A stretch of DNA of 64,000 bases from Nitzschia sp. pyKryTriq1 (lineage: Eukaryota > Bacillariophyta > Bacillariophyceae > Bacillariales > Bacillariaceae). Each line of letters opens with the position of its first letter. Positions within the stretch are counted from its first letter, which is position 1. Below are positions 30,993 to 41,954 of the stretch, in pieces. The DNA lies in the NCBI GenBank assembly GCA_956465555.1, contig OY101120.1, positions 620,001 to 684,000 on the forward strand, given 5' to 3'. The position numbers and the translations under genes were made by a program. The notes under the pieces are model-generated. The model did no database searches and was not told the origin of the DNA. It saw only the letters and a program-made list of their open reading frames with translations.

Positions 30993-32720
30993 TTACGTCG
31001 CCTCCAAATTCAGTTTCAAACTAGTGCGCACTAATTGAACCAGCTTGTCGCGCTCGACAAGGTCCTTGACTGCACCCTTGATGCTCTCCTCGCCCTGCTC
31101 GTCGCTTTCCGATACGAACAAGCCCGCACTGATGCATGTCTTGCGAGAAACCTCTCCCAAGGCGTCACTACCGGCATCCAAAAACAATAGCTCTTCCCCT
31201 TTGACATTTTTGGAACGTTTTTTCAGCTCGACACCCCACAGATTTTTGACATTTACAGCCTCCTGCATTTCCAAGCCATCCTCGTAGTCTGTGCACTGTT
31301 TGCCCGTCACCTTGACGATACCAAGCTCTTTGTGCTGGAGAATCTTTTGAACAAGTTCTTCTCGTTCTGTGGCACTACTTTGTTCTTTCCAATCCATTCT
31401 ACCCTCCTCGGTTTTTACCGAATTCAATAGCTTGGACTTGATACAATCTTGTCGCGATAGCCGCAGTATCGACGAGGTTTTCAAGTCCAGGAATATTAAT
31501 TCCTCGTCTGCTTGAATTCTCATGACATACTTGCCGCGTCGCCCGCCCTGCTGATTATTACTTAATGCATGGAGTACACCGTCGTTTTGGAGTGCGTCTT
31601 TGAATCGCTCGGACACCTTGCCCGATGGTTCCAAGTCGGGGGATAACGGAGCACGTATTGTCTGCTTGGAAAGCAGCTGTAGAATGACCGCCAACTCGTC
31701 GGATGGAACAATTTGTTGAAAATTGGTTCGAATCGACGAAAACACGGTTACCATCGAAACGGTAGCACATTTGAAAAAGAGAAAGCTCAGATCCAAGGAC
31801 TGAATACTCTGGCCAGCCACAACCAGACATATATGTCCATATGGTTTGAGGACTTCGGCGCAAGCACCAAACAAGAGCTGCGTCGGTTCGGCAAGACAAA
31901 TGATAGCATCCACGGAGCCCTCTCGACCTCCATGCAATTTGTCACGAATCTCTTCATGTTTGAACACTTGGTTGGCACCTAAATGCGATTGACACCATTC
32001 CTGCTGTTCGGTGGTAGAGGCCGTCGCTATAATGTTCAGATGAGGATGCCAAGCTCTAGCCAAGGTAATGATCCAACTTCCTACCCCACCGGCTCCTCCA
32101 ACGACCAATAGTGTCTTGAGAGACGATTTCGTGATCTCCTTTGCACCGTGACTACTGATTGTACCATCTGTGGCAACATGACCCACTGTTTCCATTATCT
32201 TTCCATTCTGTATTCGTTTTTCGGCAGCCGATAAGCCCACCTTGGCTAAACACTCAAAGGCCGTCAAACCAGCAATTGGGATAGACGCCGCCTCTCTGAG
32301 TTCGACGGTGACACCCGATGATGACGGTGGTAATAGTGCCGCGCATCGATAGTCCACCAAAATATGAGTCGCATAGGACCCTTGCCGCGTTGGATCTGCC
32401 AGGAAACAAACTTGCTTTCCTTTCCAGTGTGCTGGAGCTTCACCTCCCACATCCAGTACTGTTCCACTTCCTCCGAATCCTGGAACAAATGGAGCCTTGT
32501 TGGGAGTGGTGATGGGCGTTCCAATCGGTTTGTTGGCGTGTAGTTTTTGTAGGTCGACTGGATTGATATCGCTGTAGGCCACCTGAATCAATACATCCGT
32601 TGAAGACGATGGCGACGACTCCTCTTGTTCCTTATTTGAAGAAGAGAGTGTCGGCAGCGGGAGGGTCATCCATTCCAGCACGTCATATTCCCCATGCTTC
32701 TTAGCACCCAACACTTCCAT
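30993..32720 (-). CDS. MDR-type quinone oxidoreductase-like protein with novel C-terminal domain
   Basis: A 575-aa single-exon protein from the ATG at 32720. Residues 1-400 are a medium-chain dehydrogenase/reductase. They include the GroES-like half (YSDINPVDLQKL, FVPGFGGSGTVLDVG), the AASIPIAGLTAFECL helix, and the Rossmann nucleotide-binding motif VVGGAGGVGSWI. The zinc-ligand set of classical alcohol dehydrogenases is not evident, which favours a zinc-free quinone-oxidoreductase-like NADPH enzyme. Residues about 402-575 are a tail absent from ordinary MDR proteins: DEELIFLDLK...LSRQDCIKSKLL, a middle DYEDGLEM, NLWGVELKK, then a second ELLFLD unit. This tail matches the C-terminus of the poly-UBL protein about 2.3 kb away, including the internal duplication. 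The 3' end lies 75 bp from the convergent DUF1415 gene. Confidence 0.85.
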   Translation of the reverse strand: MEVLGAKKHGEYDVLEWMTLPLPTLSSSNKEQEESSPSSSTDVLIQVAYSDINPVDLQKLHANKPIGTPITTPNKAPFVPGFGGSGTVLDVGGEAPAHWKGKQVCFLADPTRQGSYATHILVDYRCAALLPPSSSGVTVELREAASIPIAGLTAFECLAKVGLSAAEKRIQNGKIMETVGHVATDGTISSHGAKEITKSSLKTLLVVGGAGGVGSWIITLARAWHPHLNIIATASTTEQQEWCQSHLGANQVFKHEEIRDKLHGGREGSVDAIICLAEPTQLLFGACAEVLKPYGHICLVVAGQSIQSLDLSFLFFKCATVSMVTVFSSIRTNFQQIVPSDELAVILQLLSKQTIRAPLSPDLEPSGKVSERFKDALQNDGVLHALSNNQQGGRRGKYVMRIQADEELIFLDLKTSSILRLSRQDCIKSKLLNSVKTEEGRMDWKEQSSATEREELVQKILQHKELGIVKVTGKQCTDYEDGLEMQEAVNVKNLWGVELKKRSKNVKGEELLFLDAGSDALGEVSRKTCISAGLFVSESDEQGEESIKGAVKDLVERDKLVQLVRTSLKLNLEAT

Positions 32721-33534
32721 CGTGATGCGGTATGCGGTGTGAATTTTTGAATGAATTGGCCAAGTGCGTGATGTACCTCTAGTTTTCTATCGATGACGGT
32801 ACTGTAGGCAGGCGGCGACTGACGACCCGTCCGTGGTGGCAGTAGAAAATTCTTGGTAGGTTTTTTTCTCGTTTTTTGCTCTTCTGACTTCTTTGCTCCA
32901 TACCGGTACGTGTATGCAATATGGTACAGTGCAGTCAGTAGTCAACCGACGAACTCACTCGGAGGATCCACTTGTTTTGTTACAATGACTTTCCTAGCTA
33001 GGCCACAGTGTACTGTACCGGTACTCTGTGATGGATTTGGCAAAGTCTGTATTCTGGGATGCCTGTGAGCACCGGACGGAGCGCATCATGGGTAAGACGG
33101 AGGGATAGACAAGGAAGGGATGATTCTTCTTCGCCCATTGCACGTGTCGTGAATTGGATTCGCGATGTACAGAAACAGTCCCAAATGGAGATCCAATCGG
33201 ATGAGTCTGCGATTCAATCGGACGGTAGTCTTGGAAGCGACGTTCCAGCGGAAACTATTGTTTACTATACATGAAGAATGAACAATACAATCCAACGATT
33301 GTGATTCCCTAAACGGAGCGAAAGGCTACCATAACAGGAAAGAATGTGGGATAGAGATATAGACAGTTGGGAGCGAATATTAGTATCTTCATCGCGGAAG
33401 ATATGATTAATTGGATCCAGCAGTTCCAAGACTGATCAGCGAGAGCAAAGATCCAAATCCAACAAGTGGAGTTATCAAAAGTAGAATAACATTGTCATAA
33501 TCTCGAGTTTGAGACGAAGGTTTACTTTACTTGA

Positions 33535-33573
33535 GACAGGTTCGTGCATCGGAAGATCAGACGAACTACCAGT
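33535..33573. repeat. 39-bp direct repeat, copy 1
   Basis: Begins GACAGG and ends ACCAGT. It matches 33618-33656 with one visible difference; the copies start 83 bp apart. Confidence 0.8.
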
Positions 33574-33617
33574 ACTACTACACGACACGGGACTGAGGAA
33601 GTAGTCCCACGAGTCAT

Positions 33618-33656
33618 GACAGGCTCGTGCATCGGAAGATCAGACGAACTACCAGT
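33618..33656. repeat. 39-bp direct repeat, copy 2
   Basis: Second copy of the repeat at 33535-33573. No coding role is visible. Confidence 0.8.
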
Positions 33657-34185
33657 GTAGCTACTGGGTCTGATAAACCAAATAGAAACAGTCTTACAAA
33701 ATAGGAAAGTAAACAAGATTATAACAACATTAACAAGCCATACAAGCCATCGATCGGTAACAGCAAGTCGAGATGAGTTGCGGCATGCGTTGGGTCATCG
33801 TCGCATCGGCACTTCAATAAGAAGCGATGACCACCCAATCACACATCACGGCTCCCATGACTCACGACCGACGGCCAGACTATTTGACCAAATCAATTCG
33901 CACGAGTACAACGGCTCTAACTGCTGTAACTACTCTCTCTACTACAAATACTCTCAACTACTACTGGTAGAGTAGAGAGCGAGTCAAACTACCGGTATTA
34001 CTCGTTCGTACCATGGGGAAAATTATTGATGATCCCACACAAAGTAATCATACAGTACACGTAAATTACTATATCAGAGACTAATAAATTAACAATCACA
34101 ACACAATATGCATTGGGCTTCTCTCTTGTCCCCTTCGTTCTTGCGAGTTCCTTCAAGTTTCCGTTCCAGTCACAACGATGATTCT

Positions 34186-36030
34186 TCAGCACTCTCCGCA
34201 CATTTTTGCCTTCATCGACGGCAAGGCCGACGCGAAAGAGACGTATTGTCGGATGAACGTGTGACTGAGATCACCCGCTTTACCAAACGTTTCTTCGTTT
34301 GCCTTGAGTACGGCGTGCTTGGCCGCCCAAAAGATGGATTCTTCTCGAAAGAAGTGAAACTTTACCAGAGTAGTGTTTGCCTGAAGGGCCTCCATGATGA
34401 TGTCGTTGGCAATCTCAACTGAAATGACGACCGCATCGTGCGTGTAGTTGGAGATATGTGTCAAGGTAGTGTTGGCATGAAGCAGCTCGGCCAGTTCAAC
34501 GGTAGCGGCATTTCGTTCCTCCATGGAGGCGCCCATGAAGCTCATCTTCAGCGTACGCACGCTGAAGTTGTGTCGCAGGGCTGTCGCTAGACTCTTCCAA
34601 CCAGACAAGTCCATAGTTGGCTGAATATCCAAAGTCTCCAGAGGGCTGTCTAGGTTGGAGTGCAGCGAATCCGCAAGACCTTGCATGTGATGTGCATCCA
34701 TTTCGTGCCAGATTCCACAAACCCCCAACGTTTTGATACTAGGACTGTTAACCAGTCGTCCTAGTTCCATGCTTTCTTTTGTTTCCAACTGAACGTTTTT
34801 CAAATTCTCCTTTTCGGCAATTGTGTCCAAGACGAAGTTGGGGACAGATCCATCAATCACTTGTAGACAGAGCTTGGACACGCTACGAGGGAGATTTTCC
34901 GCCATCGTTGGAAGAATATCCGATCGCGCATTCCAGACGATCAGGGTCTCCAAGTGAGGCAGGCAGCGGATGGCTTCGAACAAACAGGCCATCTCAGCAA
35001 GTGTTCGATGCGAGCCAAGCTGTACTTCCTTGTTGCGCGAAATAGTAAGGCTCTTGAGGCTTGTGTTCCCGTAGAAGCTTTCCACAATCCGGTCGAAAAT
35101 AGAGGCTTGGTAGTCGTCAATGTACAATTTGAGTGTATCATCTTCGGTCCTCTTGAGGAAGTTCTGAAGAGCCTGGTGAGACTCGTGCTGACGATGTCCT
35201 TTTGCGATTCCGGTGCGTTCCTCAACCGAGGATTTCTTCTGTAGAGAGTTCTGGATGATCGGTGCGAGCGGCGCACAAACCACTCTTATCGGAGCGGACG
35301 GTACGCATCCACTTGAATGGTTATTCTGCGCGCTGATTGGAGAGACATTTACCGCAGGAGGGCGATACGAGTACGGTGTTTCAGTATTGTTCGCTGAATC
35401 ACCCGAGGAGGACGATCTGGACAGCTTGAAGGTAACATTACGGCGCCTGCCGCTCCCTTGTTTCTTCAACGATGTACCTCCGCGCGGCGGAGTGCAAATC
35501 ATGACTTCGTCCACTGGCGCATTGCCGGCAGCATCCTCTGTTTCCTCCACCATATCAGTTCCACCACAAGTGGTCCTCCACAGGTTGCACGGAGATATGT
35601 TTTCCGCGGTCTCGTCGTGAGGACTCATCAAGTCTTCATCGCTCACAGCAGGGTCATAATATATCGAATCCTGAATGCACTTTCGCGTGGGCGAGGGAGT
35701 ACGCATTTCTGGCGAGACCACGTGGGGAGTTCTCAAGGAAGTCACAGAAGAAGCAAAGCTCTCCGTCCCACAAAACAATTGGATCCTCTTCCTAGAAGGG
35801 TACGGTCGATTGTATTCATTCTCATAGATCCTGCGTCGTCGAGCCTCACTTTGTTCTACCGCATCCCTGCGTTGGTTGTGGCGTGAAGGCGTTGAATCGT
35901 AGGAGAAATGTTCCACGCCTAACTTTCGGGAGAGATCGGAAGCTTCTTTGCGACCCGCAAGGGTTTCACTCAAAGGATAGGGCTGCTTCTCAATGGCCTC
36001 ATAGAGCCGTCGCTGACGTTCGGTCGCCAT
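34186..36030 (-). CDS. DDY-box RNI/LRR-like protein, paralog 1
   Basis: A 614-aa protein. The ATG at 36030 (MATERQRRLYEAIEKQ) is preferred over the frame's further non-conserved upstream extension. Residues 1-290 are polar and disordered with Arg/Ser-rich segments. At about 300 the family's anchor begins: LKLYIDDYQASIFDRIVESF, then LKSLTISRNKE. Repeats with leucine-rich, ribonuclease-inhibitor-like spacing follow (FEAIRCLPHLETLIVWNA, NLPRSVSKLCLQV, ALRHNFSVRTLKMSF, LLHANTTLTHISNY). The C-terminal signature is MEALQANTTLVKFHFFREESIF, with K and L further on. It shares this order with three other minus-strand genes in the window (54660, 57404, 61253). It is probably a protein-interaction scaffold; no catalytic motif is seen. 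Confidence 0.75.
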   Translation of the reverse strand: MATERQRRLYEAIEKQPYPLSETLAGRKEASDLSRKLGVEHFSYDSTPSRHNQRRDAVEQSEARRRRIYENEYNRPYPSRKRIQLFCGTESFASSVTSLRTPHVVSPEMRTPSPTRKCIQDSIYYDPAVSDEDLMSPHDETAENISPCNLWRTTCGGTDMVEETEDAAGNAPVDEVMICTPPRGGTSLKKQGSGRRRNVTFKLSRSSSSGDSANNTETPYSYRPPAVNVSPISAQNNHSSGCVPSAPIRVVCAPLAPIIQNSLQKKSSVEERTGIAKGHRQHESHQALQNFLKRTEDDTLKLYIDDYQASIFDRIVESFYGNTSLKSLTISRNKEVQLGSHRTLAEMACLFEAIRCLPHLETLIVWNARSDILPTMAENLPRSVSKLCLQVIDGSVPNFVLDTIAEKENLKNVQLETKESMELGRLVNSPSIKTLGVCGIWHEMDAHHMQGLADSLHSNLDSPLETLDIQPTMDLSGWKSLATALRHNFSVRTLKMSFMGASMEERNAATVELAELLHANTTLTHISNYTHDAVVISVEIANDIIMEALQANTTLVKFHFFREESIFWAAKHAVLKANEETFGKAGDLSHTFIRQYVSFASALPSMKAKMCGEC

Positions 36031-37114
36031 GGTAGAAGCACCGAATATATTATTTGTGGAGTACAGTACGAGTATTGTACAAGCAGTAGACTGCAGTGCC
36101 GTTACCGATACCGGTATGGTACTGTACTCGTACAGAACCGGTACAGTACCAGGTACCCGTAGAAGTGGGATTTCCGACACGGGAGGTGCTCCAAGACCCA
36201 AGACGGTTAGATTTTAGATTTGCTTCACAAGAGCGGGTCTCATTTGAACAAGATGGCTGTTGGCACATGAGCTGGGACGGCTCGAATGAATGATAGATTA
36301 TTAATGCCTCCACAGTATCTCCCATCCAATGTTCTACGAGTAGTAGACGTGAAAGTTCTTTGCCAGAAGTTTGAACAGTTTGGCGCCACGAGCAAATTGT
36401 GATTGGCGCCCTTTTCCTTTACTGGTAGCAATTGGTCGTAGCATTGTACGGGATCTTTCCTTTCGAATTGAAAGACGAGCCCGCCAGCCTCTCAAATTAG
36501 GAGTTGCAATTTATTTGCATGGGATGCACGCCTGCGGGTCCCCGATCGTCTCACAACATCCATACCTGTACTGGTACAGTACTCACTACTGGTACTGCTA
36601 CTAGTAGCTACTACTAGAGTAGCTACTACTACTGCACTACCGGTAGTAGTAGTAGTAGTAGAGTACCAGAGAGTAGAGTACTGTAGAGTGCTTGTAGAAG
36701 AGTAGATAGAGTAGAGGTACATAGAGCTCTCTCTCTCTCTCTACACTACACTACACTACACTACAAGTAGTTCTGTAGCTACTACTCACCGGTAGTGGAG
36801 AGTACCAGGTACCGGTACGAGTAGTATCGGTACTTGTACTTGTAGAGAGGGGCTACCGAGTATTCTTACCGGTACAGTACAAGCACTGAGTACGAGTAGA
36901 GTACAGTAGAGAAGAGGGTAGTGAGAGAGAGATGGCCCTACGTACAGTACCGGCAGTACCGGTAGAGAGTCTACTACCACAGTACCAGGTATAGGGTAGT
37001 CCCTACTTGCACCATGAAGCACAGAAGAGATGCGCAGGTCCTGTTTCTCAAGATTATTTATACTCTACCCTCTAGAGACTTATAGATGACTTGTATTTCC
37101 AATCCATCACAAAC
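36031..37114. other. Intergenic, dense microsatellites
   Basis: Contains GTAC/ACCGGT-type repeats (about 36060-36160) and long TACT/CTCT/CTACACTACA tracts (about 36560-36970). No gene is seen. This is among the most repetitive stretches of the window. Confidence 0.6.
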
Positions 37115-40045
37115 TCATGCAGCGTATGCGACCGTGGGCGTTTTCTGCTCAACAGACGACTCATTGCTGCCCCTTGTTGTCTTGGACCATCCGTGCACTC
37201 CAGCTTCCAGCCACGCCTCCTCTAAGCTCTTAAAGCACAGGGGCTTGGGTAAAATCCTGTCAGCCCCGCATTTTCGGAAGTGCTGAACATCCTCGCTGAA
37301 AATGTTCCCAGTGATCCCGACGATGAACGAAGTACAGCCCAACTTCTGACGCATAACGCTGGCTGCCTCCGGCCCGTTCATATTGGGCATTTCATAGTCC
37401 AGCAAAATGGAATTATATGGCCTTCCTGTTTCGATCGCTTCCTGCACTTTTGCAACAGCCGCTACACCATCTTCCGCTTGATCACATTCGTGGTCATGGT
37501 TCTGCAATAATCGCATGAGCAACTTTCGGTTAATGGCAGCATCATCCACCACCAGCACACGAAGAGGATTTGTCAGTGAAAATTGTATCTTGTGAGAAGA
37601 AACTGGCTCTGCCTCGCTTGTCAGCTCCAGTCCACCACCGTTGGGGGATTCCACGCTAGCCATACGGTACAGTGGGAGAGTCATCGTAAACGTCGTTCCC
37701 AAACCGAGGCCTCGGGACGATACAGTCAATGAACCCCCATGTAAATTCACAATTCCTTTCGCGATGTACAAACCCAGCCCACTGCCTTGTCCCGACTGTA
37801 GCTTGTTGACGTTGAATTGGACGCCCTTCCCGAACATTTGCTTGGCCTGTGCTGTCGATAAACCGGCTCCACTGTCCGTCACCGCGACGGTGAGAATTCC
37901 CCGCTGGACGCAATTTACTTGGACTTCATCTTGCAATAGAAAGGAAGACGCGACTTCTTCACAGTCGCATGGTATCCAACTACTTTTTATGGTCACGTTT
38001 CCTGGTTCGAAAGAGTATTCGAGGAATTGTCGAGGAGATGAGATGGGCGAGCATCAAAATCAAGACAACCCGTCAGTATTCGGACGTACCTTTCTCGGGT
38101 GTGAACTTAAGTCCATTGGAAATTAAATTTCGAATCACCTGCGTGATGCGAACACCATCTCCAATGACTTTAAGGCCCTCGACTCCCCGCGCCCATTTCC
38201 ATTGACCCTCCACATCCACATCCCGAGCGTTCCCGAAGTCAACCTTGAAATCGACGCTCTTCTGCCGGGCTTGTAGGACGAACTCGGACGCAGCGCGATC
38301 AAGTAAAGACCAGATGGAAACGATGCCAAGCTCCAAAACCATAGTGCCTGTCTCAATCTTGTCGTAGTTGAGCAAATCATTGAGCACGTCAACCGCATTT
38401 TGGGTGTTGCTATGAATATCTTCACTGAGTTTGATCCACTCCTCAACTTCTTTGCGGGCGTCCATTGCATCTCCTTTCATACTTATGATGGAGGATCTGC
38501 TCATTTCGCTTTGCATCAATTGAAGTCCCATATTTACAGCATTCAGAGGTGTGCGCACTTCATGTGAGATGTAGCGCACGTGCTGCTTTTTGGCCTGAAG
38601 GATGACTTTCTTCGAATTAATCTTTTTCCGAACAAAGCGGTCATAGACCAAGAAGAGACATGATGTGAAAAGGATGATCAAGATCGCCCCTGTAGCAGCA
38701 GCGCTAGGGTTTGATGTGCGATAAACACTGAAGAATTCTTCGTTGGGGTACAGTGTCAGTCTGTATGTAGCAGAATAGTTACTATACACCCCCGGGCTAT
38801 TCAGAACGACCGTTTTACCAAATTCATTGAATCGGTTATCATGTAAATCTCCCTCGCCCCTGTTATGCAATAAATGAGTGAGTGTATCGGATGATTCATG
38901 GTCTGATCGATGTGGGCTGGGAATACTTACCTCGTGGTTGCAATGCCATGCTGAATCTGGTAAGTGTATGCTTTGGTATCTGTTTCCAACACACAGTCAA
39001 TGCCGATGACCCTACTTGAAAACACGTTGAACAAGATATCCGACCATTCAATGGTGGAAGAAATCATCCCGACCAACTCCCGGTTATCGTTTTCTGGATG
39101 AATTGCTTGTATCAGGACTGCAGCTGGAGTTGATTTCGAGGATTTGGCTTGTCCGTAGAGGAAGGTCAAGTCCGACAGGGTGCTACACTCGATGTTTGCT
39201 TCCTCCTCGGGTCCCTCCTCGTCTCTCTGTTCCCACAGGAGGTTGGCACGTTCCTTTGAGCAGGTGATTACGTCGTCGATCACTCGACCGAAGATCTCAT
39301 AGGAATGCAAATTGAAAGTCAGGATCGCGCAGCCATAGCTGTGGTACAAGTACGGTGTCATGACATGGTAGGGACTTCCCCAGTATGTTTCGCCGTCGGT
39401 TTCATGATACAGATTGTCGGAGGTATTCAATGCCGGGTTATTTCCATTCACGCCTTTTCCGAAGGAATGGACGCCAGTTCCGTTTGGGCAGTTCTTCGCT
39501 ATGACTTCGTCATAAAGAAAGGCTTCAAAGTCACCAAGTTGGTCTTCAGTGACCAGCGGCAGTAGTCCCATTGAGCGTCCATTTGAGGTTGCGATGATAT
39601 TGTTGGAGACCTTCTCAAAGCCATTAATCTTCACATTTGGCCACATATCAGCGTCTGGAAAAGCGGTTGAAGCAACCGAGGCCAAAGTGGCAGCCCCCAT
39701 CCCTTGCCGCTTAGTTATCTCAACGGTTGCTTTCAACGCCCGCCCGCTTATTGCTTTAAACTGCTCACAGGCCAAAGTGACCTCGGCGTCGGACAAAAGT
39801 CGATCTGCACTATATCCAAGCACAGCCGCCACCCCGGCTAGGCAGAAGATAAATACAATACGGCTTGCTGTCACAAATGATAAACGCGAAAGGCAAATGC
39901 TGCTAGATTCTTCTTCTGAAACTAAAGATGAACATGGCGATGAAACTGATATTGCCGAACTTGTTGTATCCATACCGATATTCCAACTGCTTCTCTTGTT
40001 TCGGGCTTCAGAAGTGCATCGACTATTATATTCTTTCGAGGTCAT
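37115..40045 (-). CDS. Hybrid sensor histidine kinase with receiver domain, 3 exons
   Basis: Exons 40045-38931, 38859-38090 and 38001-37115 are joined by GT-AG introns of 71 and 88 bp (phases 2 and 1). Frames close exactly to 923 aa. A membrane helix lies at about 58-78. An extracytoplasmic CHASE-like sensor region (about 85-420) follows, with repeated cysteines and a DADMWPNVKINGFE segment, then a second helix at about 428-445. The kinase core has the H box SHEVRTPLN (His about 471), the N box NLISNGLKFTPEKG spanning the second intron, the G1 box VTDSGAGLS and the G2 box GQGSGLGLYIAKG. A receiver domain follows (VLVVDDAAINRKL; phospho-acceptor Asp about 830 in ILLDYEMPNMNG; the Thr of GITGN and the Lys of LPKPL). 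All residues for autophosphorylation and phosphotransfer are present. Downstream output would need a separate phosphotransfer protein. The ligand is unknown. Confidence 0.9.
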
Positions 40046-40932
40046 GGTTGCTTTGTGATTATGTGCCGATAGAGGATATAATCATCAACGCACACTACTT
40101 CATGTGTTGTACGGGAAGGGCTGTGAGCTGTGAGAGAAGATAATAATCAATTAATCAATAACGCCGAACGTTCGGTATTATAGGCTGAATATAATCAGGC
40201 CCTACGGGTTTCTGTTCGTGTACGAACCGAACTCTTCGCATACATCCAGTTAGTGCAGTACGTACTGTAGTTAGTGGCAACTCTCCTCCCCGCCCCATGA
40301 TGCAAGCACCGATGGATGTAGAGTACCTGGTACCTGATACTTGTACATATGCCCATGCTTTGCAAAGCGAACCTGCGATCCATGCATCATCTCTTTATTC
40401 CTCATCAGTCTACAGTACCGGTAGTCTCTGGGTAGTCTCTTTACGGGCTGTCGGTGGCTGTTTTTGCGCGCGTTTTTATTTCATCTTTACCAGATGTTCC
40501 TCTCATTCTTCGTGTTCTTTCCGATTCCGTTCACCGACCTCTCTAGATGATAAAGGCACCTTGTTGTCGGTCTTGTTTGCATTCAACAGCCCGCTATTAC
40601 CGGTACAGGCGGCAGGTAGTCTACTGTACCGGTAAGCCGGCGGGGCAGCTATTGTACAACACAAGAAAACGAGCGCTACTACTGTAGTAGGCTGCTACTA
40701 GGTCCGAGCCTAACATGGTTGAGAGCTAGCGAAGGGCGAGGCTTCAATCCCAAGTCCACAAAGGTCGGCTTACCCCCGGGTACGTAGGTAGCTAAAATTT
40801 TATAAAGGAAAAAGGAAGAAAAAGAAAGGAAAGAATTCCACTGTGCGTTAATCGTAGAAAATGCTTTATCAAGGATCACATTTTAACGCGCATGAAATTC
40901 AAGGATCCTTGAAGATGCTTCCCGAACAACCT
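40046..40932. other. Intergenic, start of an accessory region
   Basis: Upstream region of the histidine kinase, with GTAC repeats near 40320-40350 and 40405-40430. From about 40680 the sequence character changes to AT-rich accessory DNA (a TATAAAGG-like box near 40800). No gene is supported. Confidence 0.45.
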
Positions 40933-41086
40933 CGTCGCCAGATGGTGCGCTCCATGTTGGAAGTGAAATAGTAATAGTTGATGTCGCTTGCATCCGAGAC
41001 GCAACCTCGGCGGATGTGAACAAGGAACTGATAGTACTAGACCTTCCAGCTTTGCTTTGAAAAAAGGGGTTCACCAGTCTTATCAT
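40933..41086. repeat. 154-bp tandem duplication, copy 1
   Basis: Begins CGTCGCCAGATGG and is nearly identical to 41087-41240, with one difference noticed. 154 is not a multiple of three, so any frame crossing the boundary changes phase. Confidence 0.9.
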
Positions 41087-41240
41087 CGTCGCCAGATGGT
41101 GCGCTCCATGTTGGAAGTGAAATAGTAATAGTTGATGTCGCTTGCATCCGAGACGAAACCTCGGCGGATGTGAACAAGGAACTGATAGTACTAGACCTTC
41201 CAGCTTTGCTTTGAAAAAAGGGGTTCACCAGTCTTATCAT
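41087..41240. repeat. 154-bp tandem duplication, copy 2
   Basis: Directly follows copy 1 without a spacer. The unique sequence CCTTTAAATTCG follows at 41241. Confidence 0.9.
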
Positions 41241-41445
41241 CCTTTAAATTCGCAATAAACTTTGCGACGGCGGTGAAGCGTTCCTCCAGGAGCTTTGGGT
41301 CCGGGATGACACGCTCGATATCCTGAAGAATCTTGCTGCTCGGACAGGCCATCCTCCTCTCTGCCTCCTCTCGAGATTTGCTCACATCACCAAAACGAAG
41401 GGCACTTTTCGTAAAATTGAAGCATTCATGCCCATTTTCACTCAT
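41191..41445 (-). CDS. Small hypothetical ORF entering the 154-bp duplication
   Basis: An 84-aa frame from the ATG at 41445 (MSENGHECFNFTKSALRFGDVS) with protein-like composition: helical EEAERRMACPSSKILQDIERV, then KLLEERFTAVAKFIANLKD. It runs into the duplicated unit and stops just inside it. The other frame of the duplicated unit is also open in both copies and ends ILEFHAR near 40883, so the duplication may have disrupted a longer gene, or an unrecognised splice may join the frames. No family is recognised. Confidence 0.35.
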   Translation of the reverse strand: MSENGHECFNFTKSALRFGDVSKSREEAERRMACPSSKILQDIERVIPDPKLLEERFTAVAKFIANLKDDKTGEPLFSKQSWKV

Positions 41446-41954
41446 AATATTGAGTTTTGACTGATAATGTTTAGTTTTGACACTGCGCTTACACTTTTAT
41501 TGCATCCGCTTACACTTTTATTTCATTTATTCTGTCCAGATCGAGATATTTTAGTCGATAATGTGCTCTTTTTGTAAAAAGCTTACACTACGCTACCTAC
41601 GTGGCCGGGGTATCCCCCAAAGGGGCTTACCCCCTGGCCGGGGTATCCCCCAAAGGTCCACGTTCTCGAATAGTTGATCTCGGAGAGGGAGTGAGGGATT
41701 ATTTGACTCCAGTTAGTCAAAATGATCATCCGTTGGGTCATTCCGGATCCTCCGGAAATTTAATGGATTTTGATTGGTGAAAACGATGTTCTTTGAGTAA
41801 AAGGTATTGTTCCTCGAGTAAAAGGTCTTGTCGTTTCGTTATGTAAAGATGTCGCAACGACAAGCCCTTTTACTCAAGGAACAAACTGACAACAGGGAGC
41901 GCATCATGTCGATATACGCACTATACGTAGGTATATGAATACCTAGTTCAATAA
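41446..41954. other. AT-rich accessory DNA
   Basis: No gene is seen. Short repeats are present: a GCTTACACTTTTAT-type motif twice near 41485-41520, and a GGCCGGGGTATCCCCCAAAG motif twice at about 41602 and 41635. Confidence 0.5.

Larger units (their letters stand above)
32721..34185. other. Long intergenic region with a short direct repeat
   Basis: About 1.5 kb without a convincing gene. A 71-codon frame at 33061-33274 has an ATG but no recognisable features. A 39-bp direct repeat occurs at 33535-33573 and 33618-33656, and CT/TACT-rich tracts near 33930-33975. Confidence 0.5.

Noticed and set aside
33061-33274. A 71-codon ORF with an ATG
   Set aside because: No homology, domain or splice partner is seen; length is within chance for this GC content.
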